64,000 nt of DNA from the NCBI GenBank assembly GCA_016722515.1, contig JADKJE010000005.1, positions 1-64,000 on the forward strand. The letters are read 5' to 3'. The position numbers and the translations under genes are program-made. Origin of the DNA: Alphaproteobacteria bacterium (GTDB lineage Bacteria; Pseudomonadota; Alphaproteobacteria; Rickettsiales; JADKJE01). Shown one piece after another: positions 18,684-26,190 of this stretch (position 1 is its first letter; each line of letters starts with the position of its first letter). A model generated the notes under the pieces. It did not search any database. It had not been told where the DNA came from and saw only the letters and a list, made by a program, of their open reading frames with translations.

Positions 18684-18827
18684 GATGGGTCCTGTCTATA
18701 CGTGTAAGGCGAAGAAGTGCGCTCGCCATCTCTTCTCTGATGAGCAGGGGAGAGGAAGGAGAGGGCCGTGCTGTTTTTTTAAATGAAATATATACGAAAA
18801 CGCACTAATATCAAACCAGGAGCGATC

Positions 18828-20459
18828 ATGGAGGGCCCTGTGGAAATAGAACGTCAAACCTTGGAATATGATGTCGTGATTGTTGGCGGTGGCCCTGCGG
18901 GTTTATCGGCTTCTATTCGTCTTAAACAATTATCGTCTGATATTCGTGTGTGCGTGGTAGAAAAAGGTTCTGAAATTGGTTCTCATATTCTATCGGGTGC
19001 TGTGTTTGAAACTAAGGCGCTGGATGAATTAATTCCCGATTGGAAGGAGAAAGGTGCTCCGCTGATTACTCCGGCTAGACAGGATCATTTTTTGCTGTTG
19101 AGTAAAAGGCGGGCATGGAAATTGCCAACGCCGCCACAAATGCACAATGAAGGCAACTATATTATCAGCCTTGGAAGATTGTGCCAGTGGCTAGGTGAGC
19201 AGGCAACAGCTTTAGGAGTTGAAATCTATCCGGGTTTTCCTGCGGCTGATATTCACTATGATGATCAGGGACGGGTTAATGGCATCATCACCGGTGATAT
19301 GGGAATCGGTAAAAACGGCGAGCAAACAGAATTATTCCAGCCAGGTGTTATCATCAAAGCGGCCTATACCTTACTGGCAGAAGGGTGCAGAGGCTCCATA
19401 TCAGAGCGCATTATTCAGAAATTTAATTTACGCAAGGACCGTGATCCACAAACCTATGCGATTGGTATTAAAGAAATCTGGCAGGTTGATCCTGCGATCC
19501 ATTCACCGGGAAAAATAGTGCATACGGTTGGTTGGCCTCTCAATGCATCTACGTATGGCGGATCATTTCTTTATCATCTGGACGAGCATAAAATTGCACT
19601 AGGCTTTGTGATTGGGCTTGATTATCAACATCCCTATTTAAATCCTTACCAGGAATTCCAGCGTTATAAATCACACCCGGCGATCTGTCGCTATTTAGAG
19701 GGAGGAAAGCGGATTTCTTACGGTGCACGCGCGTTGAATGAAGGGGGATGGCAATCTATTCCGCAGCTTCATTTTCCAGGAGGGGCGATCATTGGTTGTT
19801 CCGCTGGTTTTGTGAATGTGCCTAAGATAAAAGGCAGCCATACGGCGATGAAGTCGGGAATGTTAGCAGCAGAAGCGGTGAATGCCCAATTCGTGTCGAA
19901 CCCACAAGGGGACCTAGAAAATTATAGCACGGCCTTTGCGTCATCATGGATTGCCGAAGAGCTTAAGCAATGCCGCAATATCCGCCCTGGTTTCCGCTTT
20001 GGCTTGTGGTTTGGGTTACTCCATGCGGCTATTGATACGTATGTTTTTCGAGGAAAAGCACCCTGGACCTTTAAGAACCATGCCGATCATACCCAGTTGA
20101 AATCAGCCAGCCACTGTGCGCCTATTGCCTACCCAGCGCCGGATGGGGTGGTGACGTTTGATCTTATGTCGTCGGTGTTTTTGTCGAGTACCAATCACGC
20201 GGAAAATCAACCGGCTCACCTTACATTAAAAAATCCCGACCTGGCTATGGCCACCAACTATAAAAAATATGCTTCACCCGAGAGCCGTTATTGCCCGGCA
20301 GGTGTCTATGAAATCACGGAAGAATCAGGACAGCCGGCGCTAAAAATCAACGCACAGAACTGTGTACATTGCAAAACCTGTGATATCAAAGACCCATGCC
20401 AGAATATTCGTTGGACCACACCTGAAGGTGGAGGCGGGCCGCATTATTCAGGGATGTAG
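18828..20459 (+). CDS. Electron transfer flavoprotein-ubiquinone oxidoreductase
   Basis: 543 aa from the preferred ATG. It passes electrons from reduced electron-transfer flavoprotein to ubiquinone at the inner membrane. The FAD-binding motif VVIVGGGPAGLSASIRL is at the N-terminus. The C-terminal 4Fe-4S ferredoxin-like region has the cysteines of RYCPAGVYE, NCVHCKTCDIKDPCQNI and the family-typical ending GGGGPHYSGM. The ATG at 18828 has AGGAG 5 bases upstream; an ATG 45 bases earlier in frame has none. It implies fatty-acid or amino-acid dehydrogenase activity and a quinone-linked respiratory chain. No etfA or etfB gene is adjacent. Confidence 0.95.
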   Translation: MEGPVEIERQTLEYDVVIVGGGPAGLSASIRLKQLSSDIRVCVVEKGSEIGSHILSGAVFETKALDELIPDWKEKGAPLITPARQDHFLLLSKRRAWKLPTPPQMHNEGNYIISLGRLCQWLGEQATALGVEIYPGFPAADIHYDDQGRVNGIITGDMGIGKNGEQTELFQPGVIIKAAYTLLAEGCRGSISERIIQKFNLRKDRDPQTYAIGIKEIWQVDPAIHSPGKIVHTVGWPLNASTYGGSFLYHLDEHKIALGFVIGLDYQHPYLNPYQEFQRYKSHPAICRYLEGGKRISYGARALNEGGWQSIPQLHFPGGAIIGCSAGFVNVPKIKGSHTAMKSGMLAAEAVNAQFVSNPQGDLENYSTAFASSWIAEELKQCRNIRPGFRFGLWFGLLHAAIDTYVFRGKAPWTFKNHADHTQLKSASHCAPIAYPAPDGVVTFDLMSSVFLSSTNHAENQPAHLTLKNPDLAMATNYKKYASPESRYCPAGVYEITEESGQPALKINAQNCVHCKTCDIKDPCQNIRWTTPEGGGGPHYSGM

Positions 20460-20491
20460 CATAACATGGGAAGGGCAGGCTGTGCCAGTGA

Positions 20492-21136
20492 TTACCAGGT
20501 AATCACCCACGGCTCTTTGACTGCTTCTTGGTGCCATTCCTGCATGTGGGGATGAGCAATCATGGTATCGATATAAGCCAGGCAGATGGGGCTTAAGGAA
20601 ATGCCGTAGCTGACAAAACGAGTCACGACAGGGGCATAGAACATATCGGCTAATGAATATTCGCCCATGAGAAAAGGGCCTGATTGGCCGTATTGTTGAC
20701 GGCTTTGTTCCCAGATGTCTTGAATACGTGCTACATCCTTCAATGCTTCTTCAGGAGCATCGACAGGTTGGCTAACCCGTTTTAAATCCATACGGAACGC
20801 TTTGCGCAGGGGGATAAATCCTGAATGCATCTCCGCTACAATCGAACGCGCCCAAGCGCGTGCAAATGAGTCTCTTGGCCAAAAATGCCGCTCAGGGAAG
20901 AGTTCAGCCAAATATTCGCTAATGGCAAGGGAGTCCCATATCACGAATCCATTATGAACCAATACAGGAGCGCGACCTGAGGCTGAATGCTGTATAAGTT
21001 TGGCTTTGGAATCGGCTTGGAATAAGGGGATAAGATTCTCTTCAAAAGGAACCTCAGCATGTTTAGCAGCCAGCCACGCCCGCAAAGACCAGGATGAATA
21101 ATTTTTATTGCCAATCACTAGTTTTAACGACGACAT
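20492..21136 (-). CDS. Glutathione S-transferase family protein
   Basis: 214 aa. The N-terminal thioredoxin-like domain begins LVIGNKNYSSWSLRAWLA, with Ser residues at the usual catalytic position, and is followed by the glutathione-binding loop region APVLVHNGFVIWDSLAISEYL. The C-terminal part is all-helical. It is probably a conjugating or detoxifying cytosolic enzyme, but the substrate cannot be inferred. A strong AAGGGG Shine-Dalgarno sequence precedes the ATG. It is convergent with ETF-QO, and its stop codon lies inside a 9-bp palindrome (GTGATTACC / GGTAATCAC). Confidence 0.9.
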   Translation of the reverse strand: MSSLKLVIGNKNYSSWSLRAWLAAKHAEVPFEENLIPLFQADSKAKLIQHSASGRAPVLVHNGFVIWDSLAISEYLAELFPERHFWPRDSFARAWARSIVAEMHSGFIPLRKAFRMDLKRVSQPVDAPEEALKDVARIQDIWEQSRQQYGQSGPFLMGEYSLADMFYAPVVTRFVSYGISLSPICLAYIDTMIAHPHMQEWHQEAVKEPWVITW

Positions 21137-21182
21137 GATTGCCCCTTTTCATCAGGAAAAATATAAAGAATTAAAAAACAAT

Positions 21183-21220
21183 AGAAACTAGATAAAGCTC
21201 CAGAAACTAGATAGAGCTCC
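21183..21220. repeat. 19-bp tandem duplication
   Basis: Two adjacent copies of AGAAACTAGATA(A/G)AGCTCC, at 21183-21201 and 21202-21220, differ at one base. The second copy contains the stop codon of the small frameshifted gene next to it. This is probably a recent slippage duplication. Confidence 0.85.
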
Positions 21221-21393
21221 ACCCCAATGCTTCTTTGGTTTTTGGATCCAGGATCAGTTTACCTGTCTCTTTATTTTGGACGGCGATGTACTTCTTTACG
21301 GCCATAATATTTAACAGGTATCACAGCAGTGCCATTATAGGTTTTGACTTTTACACCTTCGCGTGCGGCTGGATTATTTTTGCTTTTTGACAT
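21207..21393 (-). pseudogene. Small conserved-looking gene split by a frameshift
   Basis: From an ATG at 21393, with AAGGA upstream, the frame reads MSKSKNNPAAREGVKVKTYN and on to a stop at 21271 (40 codons). A second frame, +1 relative to it, overlaps from 21305 and ends at 21207 (residues MAVKKYIAVQNKETGKLILD and further to WSSI). Together they look like one basic protein of about 60 residues broken by a one- or two-base indel around 21275-21305. The total length of 187 bases is not divisible by three. I do not recognise the family with certainty. It lies between gst and ffh on the same strand. Either it is a decayed gene, or the assembly has an indel here. Confidence 0.5.
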
Positions 21394-21460
21394 GACTCAT
21401 CCTTGTTTCAATATGAAGCCTCAAATAATCGACAATATCCTGGGATTTGTCAAGGGTTAT

Positions 21461-22810
21461 CTACTTTGGCATAAGATTTGCCAGGCCTGCGCGCATCATG
21501 GCCTTTTTGTCCATTTTGCTGAAACGCTTCATCATGGTCTGCATATCTTTAAAGCGTTTCAACAGCTGGTTGATTTCCTGGACGGTCGTGCCAGAACCTT
21601 TGGCAATACGGCGTTTACGGGAGGCATTGATCAAATCAGGATTTTGCCTTTCTTGATCGGTCATGGACGAAAGGATGGCTTCCTGTTTGGTAATGACGCT
21701 GTCATTGATATTGGCATCCTGCATTTGCTGCTGAATTCTGCCCATACCAGGCAACATGCCCATCAGGCCACCCAATCCGCCCATTTTTTTAAGGTTACGC
21801 AATTGAGCAGCCAGGTCATTGAGGTCGAATTTTCCCTTTTGCATGCGTTTGGCCAGTTTTTCGGCTTCGTCCTGGTCGATGGCGGTAGCCGCCTTTTCAA
21901 CGAGGGAAACGATATCTCCCATGTCTAATATACGTGAAGCGATACGGTCAGGGTAGAATGGTTCGAATTCGTTGATTTTTTCGCCTACCCCAACAAACTT
22001 AACCGGGCAACCGGTGACGGCACGCATAGAAAGAGCAGCGCCCCCTCGGCTATCGCCGTCTATACGCGTGAGGATTACACCGGTAAGGGGCAATCGTTCG
22101 GTAAAAGATTTGGCGATATTGACAGCATCCTGTCCGGTGAGTGCATCGACTACCAGTAAAATTTCTACTGGTTTTAGCAGCCCTTGCAGTTGCACGAGTT
22201 CATCCATCAATGCTTCATCCACATGGAGGCGTCCGGCTGTGTCAACTAATAATACATCGGCATGTTGTGCCTGGGCTAATTTGAGCGAACGCTCGGCAAT
22301 GGCTAAGGGTTTTTGGCCCTCTATAATAGGAACGGTTTCCACATTGATTTGCTTGCCGAGTACTTCCAATTGATGCTGAGCGGCTGGGCGGTAAATATCG
22401 ACCGAACTCATCATTGCTTTGCGTCCAAGTTTTTTGGTGAGATAATCGGCCAGTTTAGCGGTAGAGGTTGTTTTACCGGAGCCTTGCAGGCCAACCATTA
22501 AAATAACAGCAGGTGGAACCGTGGTTAAATTAATGTCAGATTGTTCACTGCCTAGCATTAAAACGAGTTCATCATGGACAATTTTAACCACCATTTGTCC
22601 TGGGCGTATGCTTTTAACCACATCGGCACCAATGGCTTTTTCGCGCACACGCGCTACAAAATCCTTAGCAACCGCAAGCGACACATCCGCTTCCAGTAAG
22701 GCAATACGGATATCCCTTAAGGCTTCATCCACATCTTTTTCGGTCAAGAGTCCGCGACCGGTAAGGCGATCCATTGCGCGGTTAATGTGATTGCCAAGAT
22801 TTTTAAACAT
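21461..22810 (-). CDS. ffh: Signal recognition particle protein Ffh
   Basis: 449 aa from the ATG at 22810, which has AAGGA upstream and gives the canonical N-terminus MFKNLGNHINRAMDRLTGRG. It is the SRP54 GTPase that binds 4.5S RNA and signal sequences for co-translational membrane targeting. Motifs are the NG-domain G1 loop GLQGSGKTTS, DTAGR (G3) and TRIDGDSRGGAAL. The Met-rich M domain at the C-terminus (GGLMGMLPGMGRIQQQM) runs to NLMPK. An in-frame upstream ATG at 22852 has no such support. The usual downstream neighbour rpsP is absent here. Confidence 0.97.
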   Translation of the reverse strand: MFKNLGNHINRAMDRLTGRGLLTEKDVDEALRDIRIALLEADVSLAVAKDFVARVREKAIGADVVKSIRPGQMVVKIVHDELVLMLGSEQSDINLTTVPPAVILMVGLQGSGKTTSTAKLADYLTKKLGRKAMMSSVDIYRPAAQHQLEVLGKQINVETVPIIEGQKPLAIAERSLKLAQAQHADVLLVDTAGRLHVDEALMDELVQLQGLLKPVEILLVVDALTGQDAVNIAKSFTERLPLTGVILTRIDGDSRGGAALSMRAVTGCPVKFVGVGEKINEFEPFYPDRIASRILDMGDIVSLVEKAATAIDQDEAEKLAKRMQKGKFDLNDLAAQLRNLKKMGGLGGLMGMLPGMGRIQQQMQDANINDSVITKQEAILSSMTDQERQNPDLINASRKRRIAKGSGTTVQEINQLLKRFKDMQTMMKRFSKMDKKAMMRAGLANLMPK

Positions 22811-22885
22811 ACGACGTCCTTCTTCATGAGTGCTTCCCACTATACTGGACAAAGGCTTTCAGGTCAAAGCCGGTTTTTAAAGCGT

Positions 22886-22918
22886 GAGCATATGAAGAGC
22901 ATATGAAGAGCATATGAA
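22886..22918. repeat. Three perfect 11-bp tandem repeats
   Basis: The unit GAGCATATGAA occurs three times in direct tandem at 22886-22896, 22897-22907 and 22908-22918. It is in the short divergent region between ffh and the pseudopilin gene. The 11-base period could vary by slippage and alter promoter spacing on either side. Confidence 0.9.
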
Positions 22919-23002
22919 GCTGTGCCAGTAGCCTATAATTCATACTTTTTAAACGCTTACTAGGCTATAATAAGGGGATACACTTCTTAGGGAGGAGTGG
23001 TT

Positions 23003-23701
23003 ATGCGTGGCGCTGGTTTTCGTAAAAAAGGGTTTACCCTGGTTGAAATGTCGGTAGTTCTTGTGATTGCCGGCTTGCTAATATTTGGCATCAGCGTAGG
23101 TTACGTACTTAAAAAAAATGCTACGCTTAAATCGATTGTCGATGATATGGGAGCGGTGAATACAGCCGTTCATGAATTTGAAAAAACCTATGGTGGCTTA
23201 CCTGGTGATTTATGGAATGCCACTGAGAAATTTGGCGCAACCAATACGAATAACGGTAACGGGAATGGATCGATTGATGGTACCGAGCATGTATTATTTT
23301 GGCAGCATTTGCAGCTGGCTGGCTTAATCAAAGGCTCTTATGATGGTGCAACCAATAAACCGGGAATTGGTGTGATGAAAGCACCGTATCCCCAAAGTGG
23401 CTATTATGTTACCTCGGTCAATAATGTGTTTCGTATCGGCATTGCTATCTATAGTGATACTGATAACAGCGGAACCATCGACCGTGTCGATACCGAGGAC
23501 CGCATAGCCGTGCTGAGTCCATCGGATGCAAAATATCTCGATGAACGTTATGATGATGGCGATCCCACCAAAACCTCTGGTATTATTTATGGGTTTGAAG
23601 GCTCAAGCGCTTCAGGGACTTGTGTCAGCGGTGGTAAATATAACACGCCCAATGACGGTATTGCCTGTCGGTTGGAAATGGTGTTAGGACGTGAGAATTA
23701 A
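23003..23701 (+). CDS. Type IV pilin / type II secretion pseudopilin-like protein
   Basis: 232 aa. The class III prepilin leader and helix are clear: a short basic leader ends in KKG, followed by FTLVEMSVVLVIAGLLIFG, with the prepilin-peptidase site between G and F and the conserved Glu at +5. The rest is periplasmic, with a GNGNGSIDG turn and a D/N-rich segment SDTDNSGTIDRVDTED that resembles a Ca2+-binding loop. The ATG at 23003 is preferred over the GTG at 22997, which lies within the Shine-Dalgarno run GGGAGGAG. No assembly ATPase, secretin or prepilin peptidase gene is nearby, so it is an orphan in this window. Confidence 0.85.
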   Translation: MRGAGFRKKGFTLVEMSVVLVIAGLLIFGISVGYVLKKNATLKSIVDDMGAVNTAVHEFEKTYGGLPGDLWNATEKFGATNTNNGNGNGSIDGTEHVLFWQHLQLAGLIKGSYDGATNKPGIGVMKAPYPQSGYYVTSVNNVFRIGIAIYSDTDNSGTIDRVDTEDRIAVLSPSDAKYLDERYDDGDPTKTSGIIYGFEGSSASGTCVSGGKYNTPNDGIACRLEMVLGREN

Positions 23702-23778
23702 ACGATACTGTTCAAAGGTAAGGGGAATTGCGTGACCAGAGCTATGTTTTGGAATGGGTAATTGCGCTGGATCCCCGA

Positions 23779-23822
23779 TTTTTAGATGAGCGCTCGCCTA
23801 CGGCTCACCACTCATCTAAAAA
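23779..23822. other. 12-bp inverted repeat, T-rich 5' arm
   Basis: TTTTTAGATGAG (23779-23790) pairs with CTCATCTAAAAA (23811-23822) around a 20-base loop. It reads T-stem-A on both strands, the opposite of an intrinsic terminator. It lies between the convergent pseudopilin and tolC genes and may be a palindromic repeat element. Confidence 0.6.
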
Positions 23823-23866
23823 ACGAGGATGATGCCCCAAAATCCATACAACAAAAATAAAAACGC

Positions 23867-25282
23867 TTAATCACGTTGCTTAAACGAATCCAGCGATCCC
23901 ATAGCTCTGAGCAGATTAGCCTTCGACACATACCAATTATAGGTAGAAGCCACCCGTTGCTGGCGTGCACTGGCAAGTTGTGCCTGGGCATCGAGCAAAT
24001 CGATCAAACTGCCAGCACCTGATTTATAGCGGGCGAGGGCTACTTTTTCGGCTTCGGTGGCGCTTGTGAGTAAATCGGAGGTGGTGACTAGGTTCTGGTT
24101 GATGGTATCGAGGTCCTGGTAGGCATTCCAGATATCCTGGGAAATGCTTTGTGCGGTTTGTTGTTGCTGTGCTTTGGCTGCGGCCAAATCATGGCGGGCG
24201 GCGTTGATATCATAGATTTTAGAAAAGCCGCTAAACAAGGGAATACTCATCTGTATGCCGATGGTGGAGGTGGAATGGTCAAAAGTAGCGTTGGATAATC
24301 CATGGCTTTCGCCAATACTGCTGTTTAAGGAAATACTGGGAAGCAAGCCTCGACGTGCCAGGGCTAAATCGGATTTACTTTTATCAACGTTGGCTTGGGC
24401 GGCAAGTAATGAAGGATGTGCCGTTTTAGCATGGGTGATCATTTCATCGATAGAGTGTTTGCTGGTTTCGGGAGTGGGTTCGTTCATTGCAGGGTCGGCC
24501 AGCTGAATGGTTTGATTCGAATCAAAACCGATATTGGTCAGCAATGCCCCCTTGGATTTAGCCAGGGTATTTTCGGCTTGGATACGGGTCAGCTTGGCTT
24601 GAGAATAAGCGGTTTCTGCTTTTAATTTTTCAACCATGGGTGCGGCACCGATTTGTTCGCGGAAAGATGCTGCATCAAAACTTACCTTGGATGATTCTTC
24701 CGATTCCTTTGCGGCGTCGAGTTCTGCGGTAGCACCGTAAAAATCATAATAGGATTTCAACGTATCAAAAATGACCGATTGCAAGGTGGTATTATGGGTG
24801 TAATTGGCGGCCAGTAATGTTTGCTTAGTGCGTTGAACGCTGGCTTCGCGCTGGCCAAAATCAAACAGCAGGTAATCGAGGGTCAAGGCATCTGTGAGTG
24901 TTTCCTTTGGTTTGGTACTGGTCGTGGATCCGGTGGCGCTGCCACGGTTATTGCCATAATTAAGTTCGCCCTCAATCGTTGGCAGGTAAGCGCCTCGTGC
25001 ACTGCCAAGGCGCGCCTGGCTAGCCAGAAATCTTTCCCAGCTATGTTGGGTTTTGGGATTGTGGCAAAGGGCTAAAGCAATGATGTCATTGAGGGTATAG
25101 GATTTTGCCGGGTCGATGGTTTGCGGGCATTGGGTTGGTAGTGGAGTGGCATTGCCTGCTGTGTGGGTGCGAAGTGGATCAAACGAATCATTTGCCCTTG
25201 CTGTAAGCGGGGTGGAGGCGAAGCCTATCAAGCTCAGTGCGACTATAAGAAAATGGAGTTTCCTAACATGATTCACAAACAT
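23867..25282 (-). CDS. TolC-family outer-membrane efflux protein
   Basis: About 471 aa from the ATG at 25282, which is followed by a good signal peptide (RKLHFLIVALSLIGFASTPL, then an ARA-type cleavage site). Long coiled-coil helices and two related halves are visible; the repeat signatures include YLPTIEGELNYGNNRG and LLPSISLNSSIGES, each preceding outer-membrane strands. It forms the outer-membrane exit duct of a tripartite pump. It is divergent from marR-adaptor-RND permease and shares a repeated operator-like sequence with it, so the three proteins probably form one regulated pump. An in-frame ATG at 25315 is an alternative start. Confidence 0.92.
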   Translation of the reverse strand: MFVNHVRKLHFLIVALSLIGFASTPLTARANDSFDPLRTHTAGNATPLPTQCPQTIDPAKSYTLNDIIALALCHNPKTQHSWERFLASQARLGSARGAYLPTIEGELNYGNNRGSATGSTTSTKPKETLTDALTLDYLLFDFGQREASVQRTKQTLLAANYTHNTTLQSVIFDTLKSYYDFYGATAELDAAKESEESSKVSFDAASFREQIGAAPMVEKLKAETAYSQAKLTRIQAENTLAKSKGALLTNIGFDSNQTIQLADPAMNEPTPETSKHSIDEMITHAKTAHPSLLAAQANVDKSKSDLALARRGLLPSISLNSSIGESHGLSNATFDHSTSTIGIQMSIPLFSGFSKIYDINAARHDLAAAKAQQQQTAQSISQDIWNAYQDLDTINQNLVTTSDLLTSATEAEKVALARYKSGAGSLIDLLDAQAQLASARQQRVASTYNWYVSKANLLRAMGSLDSFKQRD

Positions 25283-25385
25283 TATTAGACCAGGCCTTTC
25301 AACAAATCCATCCATTCGTCACTCAATACCGTTTGTTTGGATGCACAGAGACTTTATGGGGTGTTAGAGAATATGGTAATTGTGG

Positions 25386-25407
25386 AGCTAATGATTAGCA
25401 AGCTAAT
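25386..25407. promoter_or_regulatory. Operator-like site upstream of tolC
   Basis: AGCTAATGATTAGC followed by AAGCTAAT. It matches the site at 25688-25709 in all but one of 22 positions and contains two overlapping inverted repeats (GCTAATGATTAGC and TTAGC-AA-GCTAA). It lies about 105 bases upstream of the tolC start. A possible minus-strand -35 (TTGCTA) overlaps it. It is a likely binding site for the adjacent MarR-type regulator. Confidence 0.65.
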
Positions 25408-25439
25408 TGTTTTTTTTGTGAATGTCCTACGAAACCTCT

Positions 25440-25596
25440 GTTTTGGATGCATTGCCTTCACACCGCCCCGGCCTTCGGCCACCCCTACTGGCGGTTATTG
25501 CCAGAAGCTTATAGAGGTCTGTACGGAGTTATTGAACAAATCAGATCTACTAACGGTCAGGGTTCTTAAGCTCTACTCGCGCCAAGCAGTAGAGTT
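25440..25596 (+). other. Unassigned segment in the efflux intergenic region
   Basis: Between the two operator-like sites the sequence becomes more G/C-rich. It contains short complementary arms (for example CTCTACT near 25571 with AGTAGAG near 25588) and ends in a terminator-like hairpin. An open frame of 92 codons covers part of it, but its composition and start are unconvincing. It might be a small RNA or a gene remnant. I cannot assign it. Confidence 0.25.
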
Positions 25597-25634
25597 AAAA
25601 AAGGAATTGCCATGACGTGCCATTCCTTCTTTTT
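25597..25634 (+). terminator. Putative intrinsic terminator
   Basis: A-tract at 25597-25602, stem AAGGAAT (25601-25607) with ATTCCTT (25622-25628), then CTTTTT. It faces the plus strand just upstream of the marR promoter and would end any transcript from the 25.44-25.6 kb segment. Confidence 0.5.
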
Positions 25635-25649
25635 ATCGCATGTGATCTC

Positions 25650-25679
25650 TTGCTTTTCGTGATCTTTAAGGTTTATAAT
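25650..25679 (+). promoter_or_regulatory. Promoter of marR-adaptor-RND operon
   Basis: TTGCTT (25650-25655), an 18-base spacer and a perfect TATAAT (25674-25679). Transcription would begin near 25686, directly at the edge of the operator-like repeat at 25688-25709, so a bound regulator would block initiation or early elongation. Confidence 0.6.
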
Positions 25680-25687
25680 CATTACAT

Positions 25688-25709
25688 AGCTAATGATTAG
25701 CATGCTAAT
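25688..25709. promoter_or_regulatory. Operator-like site upstream of marR
   Basis: AGCTAATGATTAGC followed by ATGCTAAT, containing the perfect 12-bp palindrome TTAGCATGCTAA. It is near-identical to the site at 25386-25407 on the tolC side and lies just downstream of the marR -10 box. This position fits MarR autorepression. Confidence 0.7.
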
Positions 25710-25728
25710 AATTATAGAGAGTGCACCT

Positions 25729-26190
25729 ATGCCCGTTTATGATCATGAGAAAAGCATTGGTTTTTTGATGGGGGATGTTTCAAGGTTAATGAAACGAGCC
25801 TTTGATACCCGCATTAAGGAGCTAGGCATTTCTACATCGCAGTGGATTGTGCTCATGCAGATTTGCCGTCAGGATGGTTTAAGCCAGATTGAACTTGCTG
25901 AACGGGTTGAGATCGAGCAATCGACCCTGGTGAGGCATCTTGATAATTTGCACATGCAGGGGTTAGTAGAACGTAAGCCTGATAGGCTGGACCGGCGTAT
26001 CAAGCGTGTCTATTTAAAAGATAAAAACCATCCATTGATCAAAGCATTAGAAGTTGAGGCAGAAGAGGCGCGCGCTATGATGCTTGATAAAGTAGGTGAT
26101 GAAGAATTAAAAAATGCTATGCATGTTTTACGCCATATTAAGATCAACCTATTAAATTATAGTATGAAGGTGGAGAAGCAGAATGAGTAA
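25729..26190 (+). CDS. MarR-family transcriptional regulator
   Basis: 153 aa from the ATG at 25729. An upstream in-frame ATG at 25693 lies inside the operator-like site and is rejected. Winged helix-turn-helix: recognition region LSQIELAERVEIEQSTLVRHLDNL, split as helix 2-3, then the wing with the D-x-R-x-x-R pattern KPDRLDRRIKRVYL. MarR proteins are usually dimeric repressors released by small ligands or oxidation. It is the first gene of the efflux operon, overlapping the adaptor gene by 8 bases, and probably represses its own operon and the divergent tolC. Confidence 0.92.
   Translation: MPVYDHEKSIGFLMGDVSRLMKRAFDTRIKELGISTSQWIVLMQICRQDGLSQIELAERVEIEQSTLVRHLDNLHMQGLVERKPDRLDRRIKRVYLKDKNHPLIKALEVEAEEARAMMLDKVGDEELKNAMHVLRHIKINLLNYSMKVEKQNE

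Noticed and set aside
18700..18782. Purine-rich imperfect hairpin and T7 run before ETF-QO as a terminator or leader element
   Set aside because: The arms (TCTCTTCTCT and GGAGAGGAAGGAGA) pair only imperfectly, and no gene upstream on the plus strand would need a terminator.
20490..20512. 9-bp palindrome at the gst/ETF-QO convergence as a terminator
   Set aside because: The arms GTGATTACC and GGTAATCAC are separated by one base, so no stable loop forms, and they encode the end of the GST. No T-run follows.
25337..25615. 92-codon open frame between tolC and marR
   Set aside because: It runs through the tolC-side operator, has Pro/Thr-rich unnatural composition, no Shine-Dalgarno sequence and no recognisable homology. 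Treated as intergenic or RNA-coding.
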